Below are positions 27,085-35,446 of a DNA stretch of 64,000 nt, one piece after another. The DNA is from Microbacterium sp. CBA3102 (GTDB lineage: Bacteria > Actinomycetota > Actinomycetes > Actinomycetales > Microbacteriaceae): assembly GCF_007954505.1 (NCBI RefSeq), contig NZ_CP042412.1, positions 2,666,001-2,730,000 on the forward strand, in the 5' to 3' direction. A program made the position numbers and the translations under genes. The notes below the pieces were generated by a model. It saw nothing but the letters and a program-made list of their open reading frames with translations. It searched no databases and had not been told where the DNA came from. The first letter of the stretch is position 1, and the number at the start of each line of letters is the position of its first letter.

Positions 27085-28376
27085 GCCACCGTCTCCCGCA
27101 CGCCCTCGAGCACCTGTGCCAGATCCGAGAGGAGGTCGTCGAGGTCCTCGATGCCCACCGAGAGCCGGAGCGTGCCCGCACGCACGCCGAGCCCCTCGCG
27201 CTCCTGCTCGGTGCGCTGAGCATGGCTCGTCGTCCCGGGGTGCAGGACCAGGGATCGCACATCGCCGAGGTGCGTCATGTGCGTGAACACCTGCACCTGC
27301 TCGACGAATCGTCGTGCTGCCGGGAGGCCGCCCCGGAGCGTGAACGTGAACACCGAGCCGAATCCGCCTTCCAGGTACCGGTTCGCGGTCGCGTGGTCAG
27401 GGTGCGACGGCAGGCCGACGTAGTCGACGCTTTCCACCTCCGGATGCTCTTCGAGCCAGCGGGCGATCTGCAGGGCGCTGCGGGATTGCCGCTCCACGCG
27501 CAGTCCGAGTGTTTCCACGCCCTGGCCGATCAGGAACGCATTGAACGGGGAGGGCGAGGCGCCGAATCGCGGAGCCACCGACTCCCGGGCATAGGCGATG
27601 CGAGCGCGGCCTCCGTGGCGCGCGAAGACGCTGGGCGCGTCGCCGCGGCCCGGGAGCACGAGATGGGGCGCGTTGTGGCCTGCGCCTTCGGCGTCGAAGC
27701 GTCCGTCGTCGACGATCACGCCACCCAGCACGGAACCATGCCCGGCGAGGAACTTCGACGCCGAGTGGACCACGATCGCGGCGCCGTGTTCCAGAGGGCG
27801 CAGAATCGCCGGTGTCGCGAGGGTGTTGTCGACGATCAGCGGGATCGCGAACTCTTCCCCGACGGTGCTGACGGCGCGGATGTCGAGCACGTCGTTGCGG
27901 GCGTTCGCGATCGATTCGGCGAACAGCGCGCGGGTGTTCGGGCGGATCGCGCTCCGCCAGGCGTCCGGGTCGGCGATGTCGTCGATGAACGTCGTCTCGA
28001 TGTCGAGCCGCGCGAGGTTGTCGAGGAGCAGGCCCCGGGTGCCCTCGTAGATGTGCGTGGACGACACGATGTGGTCGCCGGCGGCCGCGACGGTGAGCAG
28101 GGCTGTGGCGACCGCCGCCTGGCCGCTGGCGACGAGCACGGCGTCCGCGCCCGACTCCAGCGCGGCGAGCTGGCGTTCCACGGCGCGGACGGTCGGGTTC
28201 CCGGTGCGGGTGTAGCCGAAGCCCGCTCCGGTGCGGAAGTGGTCGGCCGCGTGATCGAAGTCGTCGAACTCGAAGCCCGCCGTCAGGTAGATCGGTGTCG
28301 CGCGCGATGCGGCGGTCTCCCGGTCGCGCGCCGCATGGACCGCGCGGGTGGCGAAGCGGGGGTGTGCGACGGTCAT
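27081..28376 (-). CDS. O-acetylhomoserine sulfhydrylase / Cys-Met PLP enzyme
   Basis: 431 residues of the Cys/Met metabolism PLP family. 'FGYTRTGNPTVRAVERQLAA', 'ASGQAAVATALL', 'IVDNTLATPAILRPLEHGA' and the cofactor lysine in 'VHSASKFLAGHGSVLGG' are all visible. The length of about 430 and the C-terminus 'GTTSHAQ...LRLSVGIED' match MetY-type O-acetylhomoserine (thiol)-lyase rather than the shorter MetB. It would make homocysteine from sulfide and O-acetylhomoserine. GAGAGG precedes the ATG by 7 bases. It is co-translated with a flavin monooxygenase, so it may assimilate sulfur released by that enzyme. Confidence 0.86.
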   Translation of the reverse strand: MTVAHPRFATRAVHAARDRETAASRATPIYLTAGFEFDDFDHAADHFRTGAGFGYTRTGNPTVRAVERQLAALESGADAVLVASGQAAVATALLTVAAAGDHIVSSTHIYEGTRGLLLDNLARLDIETTFIDDIADPDAWRSAIRPNTRALFAESIANARNDVLDIRAVSTVGEEFAIPLIVDNTLATPAILRPLEHGAAIVVHSASKFLAGHGSVLGGVIVDDGRFDAEGAGHNAPHLVLPGRGDAPSVFARHGGRARIAYARESVAPRFGASPSPFNAFLIGQGVETLGLRVERQSRSALQIARWLEEHPEVESVDYVGLPSHPDHATANRYLEGGFGSVFTFTLRGGLPAARRFVEQVQVFTHMTHLGDVRSLVLHPGTTSHAQRTEQEREGLGVRAGTLRLSVGIEDLDDLLSDLAQVLEGVRETVA

Positions 28377-28444
28377 GCGGTGCCTCTCGGTCGTTCGGTG
28401 CTCAACAGAGTGTCATGGCGGATCGGAGCACGGCCGAGCGGTGG

Positions 28445-28456
28445 TAATCTGACGTC
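28445..28456 (+). promoter_or_regulatory. Leaderless promoter of the leuCD transcript
   Basis: TAATCT (28445-28450) lies 6 bases before the ATG of the leader peptide, so the mRNA should begin at or within a base of that ATG. Confidence 0.6.
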
Positions 28457-28507
28457 ATGCGGACCGTGCTCCTTCTTCTTATGGGCCGCGACGAGACCTC
28501 GATCTAG
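28457..28507 (+). CDS. Leucine leader peptide upstream of leuCD
   Basis: A 16-codon ORF encoding [16 protein letters not shown] and ending in TAG. Codons 5-8 are CTC CTT CTT CTT; CTT is rare in this GC-rich sequence, so charged tRNA-Leu would limit translation here. A leaderless promoter places the ribosome at the mRNA 5' end. The peptide coding sequence overlaps the first arm of a 10-bp hairpin (28486-28495 with 28516-28525), so a ribosome stalled on the Leu codons would prevent its folding. The leuC ATG follows 60 bases after the stop. This is the layout of a leucine-responsive attenuator; no T-run terminator is seen. Confidence 0.78.
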   Translation: MRTVLLLLMGRDETSI

Positions 28508-28525
28508 AGCCCCTCCTCGTCGCGG
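28486..28525 (+). promoter_or_regulatory. Hairpin of the leu leader (attenuator element)
   Basis: CCGCGACGAG (28486-28495) and CTCGTCGCGG (28516-28525) form a perfect 10-bp stem with a 20-base loop that contains the leader stop codon. There is no T-run after it, so it may act through Rho access, through leuC ribosome access, or as part of a larger fold. Confidence 0.6.
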
Positions 28526-28566
28526 AGTCCATCGTGGGCCGAACCGTCAGCCACAGGAGACACGCA

Positions 28567-30012
28567 ATGACCACCCCCGCACACAGTGCTGATCCGTCAC
28601 GCCGCAGGACACTCGCCGAGAAGGTCTGGGACGACCACTTGGTCGTCAAGGGCGACAACGGCGAGCCCGACCTGATCTACATCGACCTGCACCTCGTGCA
28701 CGAGGTGACGAGCCCCCAGGCCTTCGATGGGCTGCGCACCGAAGGACGACCGCTGCGCCGGCTCGACCTCACGATCGCGACCGAGGACCACAACACGCCG
28801 ACCTGGGAGATCGACAAGCCGATCGCCGACCTCACCAGCCGCACGCAGATCGAGACCCTGCGACGCAACGCGGCGGAGTTCGGTGTGCGTCTGCATTCAC
28901 TCGGTGACGCGGAGCAGGGCATCGTGCACGTCGTCGGGCCGCAGCTCGGTCTGACCATGCCGGGGATCACGGTGGTCTGCGGAGATTCGCACACCTCGAC
29001 CCACGGGGCGTTCGGTGCGATGGCGTTCGGTATCGGCACGAGCGAGGTCGAGCACGTCATGGCCACGCAGACGCTTCCGCTCAAGCCGTTCAAGACGATG
29101 GCGATCAACGTCGACGGGACGCTGCGTCCCGGGGTCACGGCGAAGGACATCATCCTTGCGGTGATCGCGAAGATCGGCACGGGTGGCGGACAGGGCTACG
29201 TGCTCGAGTACCGCGGCAGCGCGATCCGCGCCCTTTCGATGGAGGGGCGCATGACGATCTGCAACATGTCGATCGAGGCCGGTGCGCGCGCAGGCATGGT
29301 CGCCCCTGACGAGACGACCTTCGCGTACCTCGAGGGGCGCCCGCACGCGCCCAAGGGCCAGGATTGGGAGGACGCGGTCGCCTATTGGCGCACGCTGCCG
29401 ACCGACGAGGGCGCGACGTTCGACGCCGAGGTGTTCATCGACGCCGACGAGCTCGAACCGTTCGTGACCTGGGGGACCAACCCCGGTCAGGGAAGCTCGC
29501 TGTCCGCCTCCGTGCCGGACCCGGCGCAGATCGTCGATCCCAACGAACGCGCCGCGGCGGAGCGTGCGCTGGAGTACATGGACCTGACCCCCGGCACGCC
29601 GCTCAAGGAAGTGCCGGTGGATGCGGTCTTCATGGGGTCGTGCACGAACAGTCGCATCGAGGACCTGCGCGCCTTCGCCTCGGTCATCGAAGGCAAGAAG
29701 AAGGCGGACGGCGTCCGCGTCATGGTGGTCCCCGGATCCGCGCGGGTGCGCCTGGAGGCCGAGGCGGAGGGCTTGGACAAGGTCATCAAGGACTTCGGAG
29801 CGGAGTGGCGCTTCGCCGGCTGCTCGATGTGCTTGGGCATGAACCCCGACCAGCTCGCGCCGGGGGAGCGCTGCGCCTCCACATCCAACCGCAACTTCGA
29901 GGGCCGTCAGGGCAAGGGAGGGCGCACACATCTCGTGTCGCCGCTCGTCGCCGCCGCCACCGCGATCCGTGGCACGCTGTCCAGCCCGAGCGATCTGACC
30001 GAAGGGTTCTGA
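28567..30012 (+). CDS. leuC: 3-isopropylmalate dehydratase large subunit
   Basis: A 481-residue aconitase-family subunit that isomerises 2- to 3-isopropylmalate with LeuD. The [4Fe-4S] ligands are Cys359 in 'MGSCTNSR' and Cys419/Cys422 in 'GCSMCLGMN'. '[28 protein letters not shown]' (cited in family alignments) is present in parts near residues 138-165. AGGAG at 28554-28559 sets the ATG at 28567. leuD begins 3 bases after the stop. The leader peptide upstream indicates leucine control. Confidence 0.96.
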   Translation: MTTPAHSADPSRRRTLAEKVWDDHLVVKGDNGEPDLIYIDLHLVHEVTSPQAFDGLRTEGRPLRRLDLTIATEDHNTPTWEIDKPIADLTSRTQIETLRRNAAEFGVRLHSLGDAEQGIVHVVGPQLGLTMPGITVVCGDSHTSTHGAFGAMAFGIGTSEVEHVMATQTLPLKPFKTMAINVDGTLRPGVTAKDIILAVIAKIGTGGGQGYVLEYRGSAIRALSMEGRMTICNMSIEAGARAGMVAPDETTFAYLEGRPHAPKGQDWEDAVAYWRTLPTDEGATFDAEVFIDADELEPFVTWGTNPGQGSSLSASVPDPAQIVDPNERAAAERALEYMDLTPGTPLKEVPVDAVFMGSCTNSRIEDLRAFASVIEGKKKADGVRVMVVPGSARVRLEAEAEGLDKVIKDFGAEWRFAGCSMCLGMNPDQLAPGERCASTSNRNFEGRQGKGGRTHLVSPLVAAATAIRGTLSSPSDLTEGF

Positions 30013-30015
30013 ATC

Positions 30016-30612
30016 ATGGAGAAGTTCACCACTCACACCGGCATCGCGGCGCCGTTGAAGCGCTCGAACGTGGACACCGACCAGATCATCCCCGCCGTCT
30101 TCCTCAAGCGGGTCACCAAGACCGGCTTCGAGGATGCGCTGTTCCACGGATGGCGCCAGGACCCGGAGTTCGTCCTCAACCAGCCGGCGTTCCAGGGCGC
30201 GTCCGTGCTTCTCGCCGGACCCGACTTCGGCACCGGCTCCAGCCGTGAGCACGCGGTCTGGGCCCTGCGCGACTTCGGCTTCAAGGTCGTGCTCAGCCCT
30301 CGTTTCGCCGACATCTTCCGCGGTAATTCCGGCAAGCAGGGCCTCCTCGCGGCGACCATCTCCGAAGAGGATCTCGAGCGTTTCTGGGCCGAGATCGACC
30401 GGAATCCCGGGGTGTCGATGACCGTCGACCTCGAGGCGCGGACGGCGTCCATCGGCGACGTCCAGGCCGACATCGGGATCGACGATTACACTAGATGGCG
30501 GCTCCTCGAAGGGCTCGATGACATCGGGCTCACGCTGCGCAACGAAGACAAGATCGCGCAGTTCGAGGCCCGTCGCGAGTCGTGGCGGCCACAGACCCTT
30601 CCCGTTCAGTAG
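30016..30612 (+). CDS. leuD: 3-isopropylmalate dehydratase small subunit
   Basis: A 198-residue partner of LeuC providing the swivelling C-terminal aconitase domain. '[20 protein letters not shown]' begins the family signature and '[22 protein letters not shown]' (residues about 70-92) contains the substrate-binding GTGSSREH. The length is normal. It is 3 bases downstream of leuC, with GAAGGG inside the leuC end serving as ribosome site. Confidence 0.96.
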   Translation: MEKFTTHTGIAAPLKRSNVDTDQIIPAVFLKRVTKTGFEDALFHGWRQDPEFVLNQPAFQGASVLLAGPDFGTGSSREHAVWALRDFGFKVVLSPRFADIFRGNSGKQGLLAATISEEDLERFWAEIDRNPGVSMTVDLEARTASIGDVQADIGIDDYTRWRLLEGLDDIGLTLRNEDKIAQFEARRESWRPQTLPVQ

Positions 30613-30676
30613 ACGGTGGGGGCGGGGAGCCAGGGGCAACCCGCCCCCGAAATCCGTAAATGAAGTGAGGCTCCGA

Positions 30677-32044
30677 ATGACGACACCTGTGCGCGACGCT
30701 CTTCCGGACGGAGTCCCTGCACTCACCGGAGACGTCCTCGCCATTCGAGGCGGACGTCCGCTCCGCGGCCGTGTCGACGTCAAGGGCGCGAAGAACCTGG
30801 CCACGAAGGCCATGGTCGCGTCCCTCCTCGGCGAGACGGTCAGCACGCTGCGCGACGTCCCCGCCATCAGCGATGTCGCCGTCGTGCGTTCGCTGCTCGA
30901 GGTGCACGGCGTCAGGGTCTCCGAGGGCGACGAGCCCGGCTCGCTCGTGTTCGACCCCAGCGACGTGGAGTCCGCACACTTCGAGGAGATCGACGCGCAC
31001 GCGGGGGCCTCCCGTATCCCGATCCTGTTCTGCGGCCCGTTGCTGCACCGTCTCGGACAGGCGTTCATCCCCGACCTCGGCGGGTGCCGCATCGGCGACC
31101 GCCCCATCGACTTCCACCTGGACGCACTGCGCAAGTTCGGCGCGATCGTCGAGAAGCTCCCCAGCGGCATCCGCCTCTCGACCGGGGGAACGCGTCTGCA
31201 CGGCGCCAACATCCATCTCCCGTACCCGAGCGTCGGCGCGACCGAGCAGGTTCTGCTCACGGCCGTCCGCGCCGAGGGGGTCACGGAGCTGCGCAACGCA
31301 GCCATCGAGCCCGAGATCATGGACCTGATCGCCGTGCTGCAGAAGATGGGCGCGATCATCTCCTACGAGCCGAACCGCGTCATCGTGATTGAGGGCGTCG
31401 AGAAGCTCCGCGGCTACGACCACCGGTCGATCTTCGACCGCAACGAGGCGGCATCCTGGGCCTCCGCCGCGCTGGCCACCGACGGCGAGATCTTCGTCGG
31501 CGGCGCCAAGCAGCAGGAGATGCTGACGTTCCTCAACGTCTTCCGCAAGGCGGGCGGCTGGTTCGACATCCAGGAAGACGGCATCCTGTTCCGTCGCGAC
31601 GGCGAGATCAAGCCCGTCGTGATCGAGACCGATGTTCACCCCGGCTTCATGACCGACTGGCAGCAGCCGCTGGTCGTCGCGCTCACCCAGGCACACGGTC
31701 GCTCCGTCGTTCACGAGACCGTGTACGAGAACCGGATGGGCTTCACCGATGCGCTGGTCAAGATGGGCGCCGACATCGTCGTCCACCCCCGGGGTCTCCA
31801 GGACGGCCCGCGTCGGGTCCCGCGTCGCGACCTCGAGCAGGCTGCCGTCGTCACCGGCCCCACGCCGCTGCACGGCGCTGACATCGTGGTCCCCGACCTT
31901 CGCGGCGGCTACAGCCACGTCATCGCGGCGCTGACCGCCACCGGGGAGTCGAAGGTGTCCGGCGTCGACATCCTCAGCCGCGGCTACGAGAAGTTCCTCG
32001 CCAAGCTCGACGCGCTCGGCGCCGACTTCGACGTCATCCGGTGA
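30677..32044 (+). CDS. murA: UDP-N-acetylglucosamine 1-carboxyvinyltransferase
   Basis: 455 residues of the EPSP synthase/MurA fold; it transfers enolpyruvate from PEP to UDP-GlcNAc, the first committed step of peptidoglycan synthesis. 'VDVKGAKNLATKAMVA' carries the conserved Lys near the N-terminus, and the catalytic loop is 'LGGCRIGDRPID' with Cys137 (the residue attacked by fosfomycin; not replaced by Asp). The ATG at 30677 follows GAAGTGAGG. The TGA stop overlaps the GTG of the next gene, so murA is coupled to plsC. Confidence 0.93.
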   Translation: MTTPVRDALPDGVPALTGDVLAIRGGRPLRGRVDVKGAKNLATKAMVASLLGETVSTLRDVPAISDVAVVRSLLEVHGVRVSEGDEPGSLVFDPSDVESAHFEEIDAHAGASRIPILFCGPLLHRLGQAFIPDLGGCRIGDRPIDFHLDALRKFGAIVEKLPSGIRLSTGGTRLHGANIHLPYPSVGATEQVLLTAVRAEGVTELRNAAIEPEIMDLIAVLQKMGAIISYEPNRVIVIEGVEKLRGYDHRSIFDRNEAASWASAALATDGEIFVGGAKQQEMLTFLNVFRKAGGWFDIQEDGILFRRDGEIKPVVIETDVHPGFMTDWQQPLVVALTQAHGRSVVHETVYENRMGFTDALVKMGADIVVHPRGLQDGPRRVPRRDLEQAAVVTGPTPLHGADIVVPDLRGGYSHVIAALTATGESKVSGVDILSRGYEKFLAKLDALGADFDVIR

Positions 32045-32805
32045 CCGAGGTGGCGTCCCGATCATCGGAGACGAAGCGCCCGAGCATCTTCTGGCCGCTC
32101 GCGGCGCTGGTGATCCCTCCGGTCTCCCTGATCGCGAAGATCCGCGTCCGCGGGGCGGAGAAGCTGCCGCGTGAGGGCTCGTTCGTGCTGGCCCCGAACC
32201 ACTACTCGGAGTTCGATCCGCTCATCGTCGCCGTCGCCGTCTGGCGCGCCGGTCGTGCGCCGCGCTTCATGGCCAAGGAAAGCCTCTTCAGGGTGCCGGT
32301 GCTCGGCTGGTTCCTGCGCCGCACCGGGATGATCCCGGTCGCTCGCACTTCCTCGGCCGCGTCCGCTCGGCAGACGATGAAGCAGTCGGAAGAGCTCGTC
32401 GAGCACGGTCGGGGTGTGATCGTGTACCCCGAGGGCACGCTCACACGTGATCCCGAGCTGTGGCCGATGCGCGGCAAGTCGGGCGCGGTGCGTCTGGCAC
32501 TCGCCGACGGCATCCCGCTGATCCCGATGGCCCAGTGGGGAACCCAGGCGATCATGGGGCGCTATCAGAAGGGTCTCAGCCTCTGGCCGCTGCGCAAGCC
32601 GGTCCGCGTGCTCATCGGAGATCCGGTCGATGTCGCGGATCTGCGTGAACGTGCGGGCGAGCCTGCTGCCCTCAATGAAGCCACCGATCGACTCATGAAC
32701 GCCATCACCGCTCTGCTCGAGGAGCTTCGAGACGAGAAGGCCCCGGCGGAGCGATGGAACCCCGCGAACCACGGCCAGAAGGAGACCGGGCGCCTTGACT
32801 CCTAA
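32041..32805 (+). CDS. 1-acyl-sn-glycerol-3-phosphate acyltransferase (PlsC-like)
   Basis: 254 residues with one N-terminal hydrophobic segment and the PlsC acyltransferase motifs: 'NHYSEFD' gives HX4D with His54 and Asp59, and 'YPEGTLTRD' is the glycerophosphate-binding block. It forms phosphatidic acid at the inner membrane. The GTG start overlaps the murA stop by four bases, and the end overlaps gpsA by 11 bp, linking phospholipid acylation to glycerol-3-phosphate supply. Confidence 0.9.
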   Translation: MTEVASRSSETKRPSIFWPLAALVIPPVSLIAKIRVRGAEKLPREGSFVLAPNHYSEFDPLIVAVAVWRAGRAPRFMAKESLFRVPVLGWFLRRTGMIPVARTSSAASARQTMKQSEELVEHGRGVIVYPEGTLTRDPELWPMRGKSGAVRLALADGIPLIPMAQWGTQAIMGRYQKGLSLWPLRKPVRVLIGDPVDVADLRERAGEPAALNEATDRLMNAITALLEELRDEKAPAERWNPANHGQKETGRLDS

Positions 32806-33928
32806 GAGAACCGTTCCGAGCGGACCGCGCGTCACGGTGATCGGCGCCGGCAGCTGGGGGACGACCTTCGGCAAGATCCTCGCCGACGGCGGCGCACACG
32901 TCACGATGTGGGCCCGGCGTGCAGAACTCGCGCACGAGATCAACGAGGCCAAGCGCAATTCACGCTACCTCCCGGGCATCAATCTCCCGCGGACGATGGC
33001 GGCCACCCACGAACTCGCGACATCGCTCGACGGCGTGGAACAGGTATACCTGTCGGTGCCGAGCCAGTCGCTCCGCGAGAACCTGAAGGCGCTGCGCCCG
33101 TTGCTCGCCGACAGCGACACCAAGGTCATCAGCCTCATGAAGGGCGTCGAACGCGGCACGGGTCTGCGCATGAGCCAGGTGATCCAGCAGGAACTCCGCT
33201 GCGATCCCGACCGCATCGCCGTGGCATCGGGGCCGAACCTCGCACTGGAGATCGCGCGGGAGCAGCCCACCGCAGCCGTGATCTCCTCCCGCAGTCAAGA
33301 GACGGCCGATGTCGTCGCGCGCGCGGCTCGCAACCAGTATTTCCGCACCTTCGTGAACACCGACGTGATCGGCACGGAGTTCGGCGGCGTCCTCAAGAAC
33401 CTGATCGCGGTCGCCATCGGCATCGTCGACGGCGTCGGGTACGGGGAGAACACGAAGGCATCGATCATCACGCGCGGACTCGTCGAGATGACGGACTTCG
33501 CGGTGGCCAACGGTGCGCATCCGGAGACGCTCCAGGGCCTGGCCGGTCTCGGCGACCTGATCGCCACGTGCCAGTCGCCGCTGAGCAGGAACAACACGGC
33601 GGGACGCCTGCTCGGCCAGGGGTACAGCTTCCAGGACGTCGTGAAGCAGATGCAGCAGACGGCGGAAGGCCTCGCCTCCGTCGCTCCGATCCTGCAGCTC
33701 GCGCGCGAAGCCGAGGTCGACATGCCCATCGTCGAGCAGGTGAAGATGGTGCTCGACGGCAAGATGGATCCGCGGGACATCGCACCCCACCTGACGACGG
33801 ACGACGACACCCCGCAGGGTGAGAGGACCAACCATGGACAAGCAGACGGTGGTGGTGCTCTTCGGCGGGCGCTCCAGCGAGCATTCGATCAGTTCCGCAA
33901 CGGCGGGGGGCGTGCTGGGAGCGATTGA
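32795..33928 (+). CDS. gpsA: Glycerol-3-phosphate dehydrogenase [NAD(P)+]
   Basis: 377 residues; it reduces dihydroxyacetone phosphate to sn-glycerol-3-phosphate for phospholipids. The nucleotide-binding 'VIGAGSWGTTFG' is at about residues 15-26, the catalytic region is 'GVLKNLIAVAIGIVDG', and 'GLAGLGDLIATCQSPLSRN' is the substrate loop. The start is TTG, supported by AAGGAG at 32779-32784. The enzyme would normally end near 'HLTTDDDTPQGERT'. The frame continues about 33 residues (GGGALRRALQRAF and on) and overlaps the ddl start by 95 bp, an unusual tail. Confidence 0.93.
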   Translation: MTPKRTVPSGPRVTVIGAGSWGTTFGKILADGGAHVTMWARRAELAHEINEAKRNSRYLPGINLPRTMAATHELATSLDGVEQVYLSVPSQSLRENLKALRPLLADSDTKVISLMKGVERGTGLRMSQVIQQELRCDPDRIAVASGPNLALEIAREQPTAAVISSRSQETADVVARAARNQYFRTFVNTDVIGTEFGGVLKNLIAVAIGIVDGVGYGENTKASIITRGLVEMTDFAVANGAHPETLQGLAGLGDLIATCQSPLSRNNTAGRLLGQGYSFQDVVKQMQQTAEGLASVAPILQLAREAEVDMPIVEQVKMVLDGKMDPRDIAPHLTTDDDTPQGERTNHGQADGGGALRRALQRAFDQFRNGGGRAGSD

Positions 33929-34916
33929 TCGCGACCGGTATGCCGTGATCCCGGTGGGCATCACCCGCGAGGGTGCATTCGTGCTGGAAGACGACGATCC
34001 CGCGAAGTTCCCGCTGGATGCCGCGCATCTCCCGGAGGTCGTCGACAACGGCACTCGTGTGCTGTGGCCGGAGCCGGGTGGCGACCGCACACTGCGCGTC
34101 GTGCAGGTGGACGGCTCGGTCGAAGGTTTCGGCGAGATCGATGTGGTGCTGCCCATCCTGCACGGACCGCACGGCGAGGACGGCACGATCCAGGGCTACT
34201 TCGACACCCTCGAGGTCCCGTATGCGGGCGGCGGCGTGCTCGACTCCGCGCTCTGCATGGACAAGCACTTCATGAAGATCGCCCTCCAGGCCGCGGGCAT
34301 CGCCGTCGCTCCGTGGGTGACCGTGCGCCGCCGGGATTGGGACGGGGACGCCGCGGACGTGCGCCGCCGTGCCGCCGCGCTCGGCCTGCCGCTGTTCGTG
34401 AAGCCGGCGCGCGCCGGTTCGAGCGTGGGCGTGTCGAAGGTCGACACCGCGGAAGAGCTCGACGCCGCGCTGGCCGTGGCCTTCGCGGAAGACGACAAGG
34501 TGCTGATCGAGACCGGCGTGAGCGGCCGTGAGATCGAAGTCGCTGTCCTCGAGGGCGCCGACGGGGTCCGGGCGTCTCTGCCGGGCGAGATCGTGCTGAC
34601 GTCCCGCGGCTTCTACGACTTCGAGGGCAAGTACCTCGGCGGCGACGGCGTCGATGTCGTGTGCCCGGCGGAGCTGACCGATGCCGAGACCGCAGCGATC
34701 CAGCAGGCGGGTATCCGCGCGTTCGACGCGGTGGACGGCCGGGGACTCGCCCGGGTCGACATGTTCCTGACCCCGACGGGCGAGTTGGTCGTCAACGAGC
34801 TGAACACGATGCCCGGCTTCACGCCGATCTCGATGTTCCCGAAATGCTGGGTCGCCTCGGGGCTGAGCTACGGCGAACTGATCACCGAGCTGGTCGAAGC
34901 GGGCCTCCGCCGCTGA
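33834..34916 (+). CDS. ddl: D-alanine--D-alanine ligase
   Basis: 360 residues of the ATP-grasp family; it makes D-Ala-D-Ala for peptidoglycan stems. 'VVLFGGRSSEHSISSATA' is at the N-terminus, 'LPILHGPHGEDGTIQG' near residues 104-119, the ATP-grasp 'FVKPARAGSSVGVSKV', and the metal-binding 'VNELNTMPGFTPISMFPK'. The ATG at 33834 follows GAGAGG and lies inside the extended gpsA frame. Together with murA this stretch supplies two steps of wall-precursor synthesis. Confidence 0.95.
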   Translation: MDKQTVVVLFGGRSSEHSISSATAGGVLGAIDRDRYAVIPVGITREGAFVLEDDDPAKFPLDAAHLPEVVDNGTRVLWPEPGGDRTLRVVQVDGSVEGFGEIDVVLPILHGPHGEDGTIQGYFDTLEVPYAGGGVLDSALCMDKHFMKIALQAAGIAVAPWVTVRRRDWDGDAADVRRRAAALGLPLFVKPARAGSSVGVSKVDTAEELDAALAVAFAEDDKVLIETGVSGREIEVAVLEGADGVRASLPGEIVLTSRGFYDFEGKYLGGDGVDVVCPAELTDAETAAIQQAGIRAFDAVDGRGLARVDMFLTPTGELVVNELNTMPGFTPISMFPKCWVASGLSYGELITELVEAGLRR

Positions 34917-34919
34917 ACA

Positions 34920-34957
34920 TCGAGTTCCCCGTGGCGATCAGCTCGCGGGGAACTCGA
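34920..34957. terminator. Hairpin between ddl and the convergent DUF3515 gene
   Basis: Perfect 12-bp arms TCGAGTTCCCCG (34920-34931) and CGGGGAACTCGA (34946-34957). The stop codon of the minus-strand gene (34938-34940) lies in the loop, and the right arm encodes its last residues, so the terminator is partly built into a coding sequence. Confidence 0.65.
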
Positions 34958-35423
34958 CCCGATCGGTGCACTTCGCCGTGGCCGGGGCGAGCCCGGACTG
35001 GATGCTCTGCGAGATCGAGTCCACGATCGACTGGAAGTCGATCTGCTCGCCGCGCCGGATGTTCAGCTCGACCGCGGGATCCCGGCCGTAGGTGACGAGG
35101 CGCTGACGTTCCTCCTCCTGCTCGAGGACCAGCCAATCGACGCCCCCCAGCGTGGTGCACACGAGGGCGGAGGGAGCCGGCGGCTCGACGCCGCAGCGCA
35201 GCGCGACCGCGGTGGGCTCACCCCACGCGCCGGTGGCCTGGGCATCCGTCCACACGCGGTCGAGACCGGCGACGTTGTCGGGCAGCAGGACCGACACCGA
35301 GGCGCATGCGGGATTGTTCGCATCGTCGGCCGGTTCGAGGTGCACGGTCGTCGCGCAACCGGAGAGGGCGGCGGAGAGGGTCACCGCGCCTGCGAGGGCA
35401 GCGAGGCGACGGGAACGAGGCAT
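34938..35423 (-). CDS. DUF3515 lipoprotein
   Basis: 161 residues with a lipoprotein signal: basic start MPRSRR, a hydrophobic stretch and the lipobox 'LSAALSGC' with Cys23 as the lipidation site. The mature part contains four further cysteines, including 'ALRCGVEPP' and 'ALVCTTLGGVDWL', consistent with the DUF3515 family that regularly lies between ddl and thiL in actinobacteria. The function is unknown, but it is exported and membrane-anchored. A leaderless promoter, TAGCCT on the complement of 35430-35435, lies six bases before the ATG. Confidence 0.85.
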   Translation of the reverse strand: MPRSRRLAALAGAVTLSAALSGCATTVHLEPADDANNPACASVSVLLPDNVAGLDRVWTDAQATGAWGEPTAVALRCGVEPPAPSALVCTTLGGVDWLVLEQEEERQRLVTYGRDPAVELNIRRGEQIDFQSIVDSISQSIQSGLAPATAKCTDRVEFPAS

Positions 35424-35429
35424 GCTTCC

Positions 35430-35439
35430 AGGCTACCGT
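35430..35439. promoter_or_regulatory. Overlapping divergent -10 boxes (DUF3515 / thiL)
   Basis: The ten bases AGGCTACCGT contain the minus-strand -10 TAGCCT (35435-35430) and the plus-strand -10 TACCGT (35434-35439), which share the central TA. Each is 6-7 bases from its start codon, giving two leaderless transcripts from one bidirectional promoter. Confidence 0.6.
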
Positions 35440-35446
35440 TGACAGC

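Noticed and set aside
28377..28444. SAM riboswitch upstream of the sulfhydrylase gene
   Set aside because: The gap is too short and lacks the conserved core; only an ordinary GAGAGG ribosome site is visible.
28508..28566. Classical intrinsic terminator in the leuC leader
   Set aside because: No T-run and no stable second hairpin, so the attenuation mechanism is left open.
35424..35446. TPP riboswitch upstream of thiL
   Set aside because: Only 23 bases separate it from the divergent gene; there is no room for the element.
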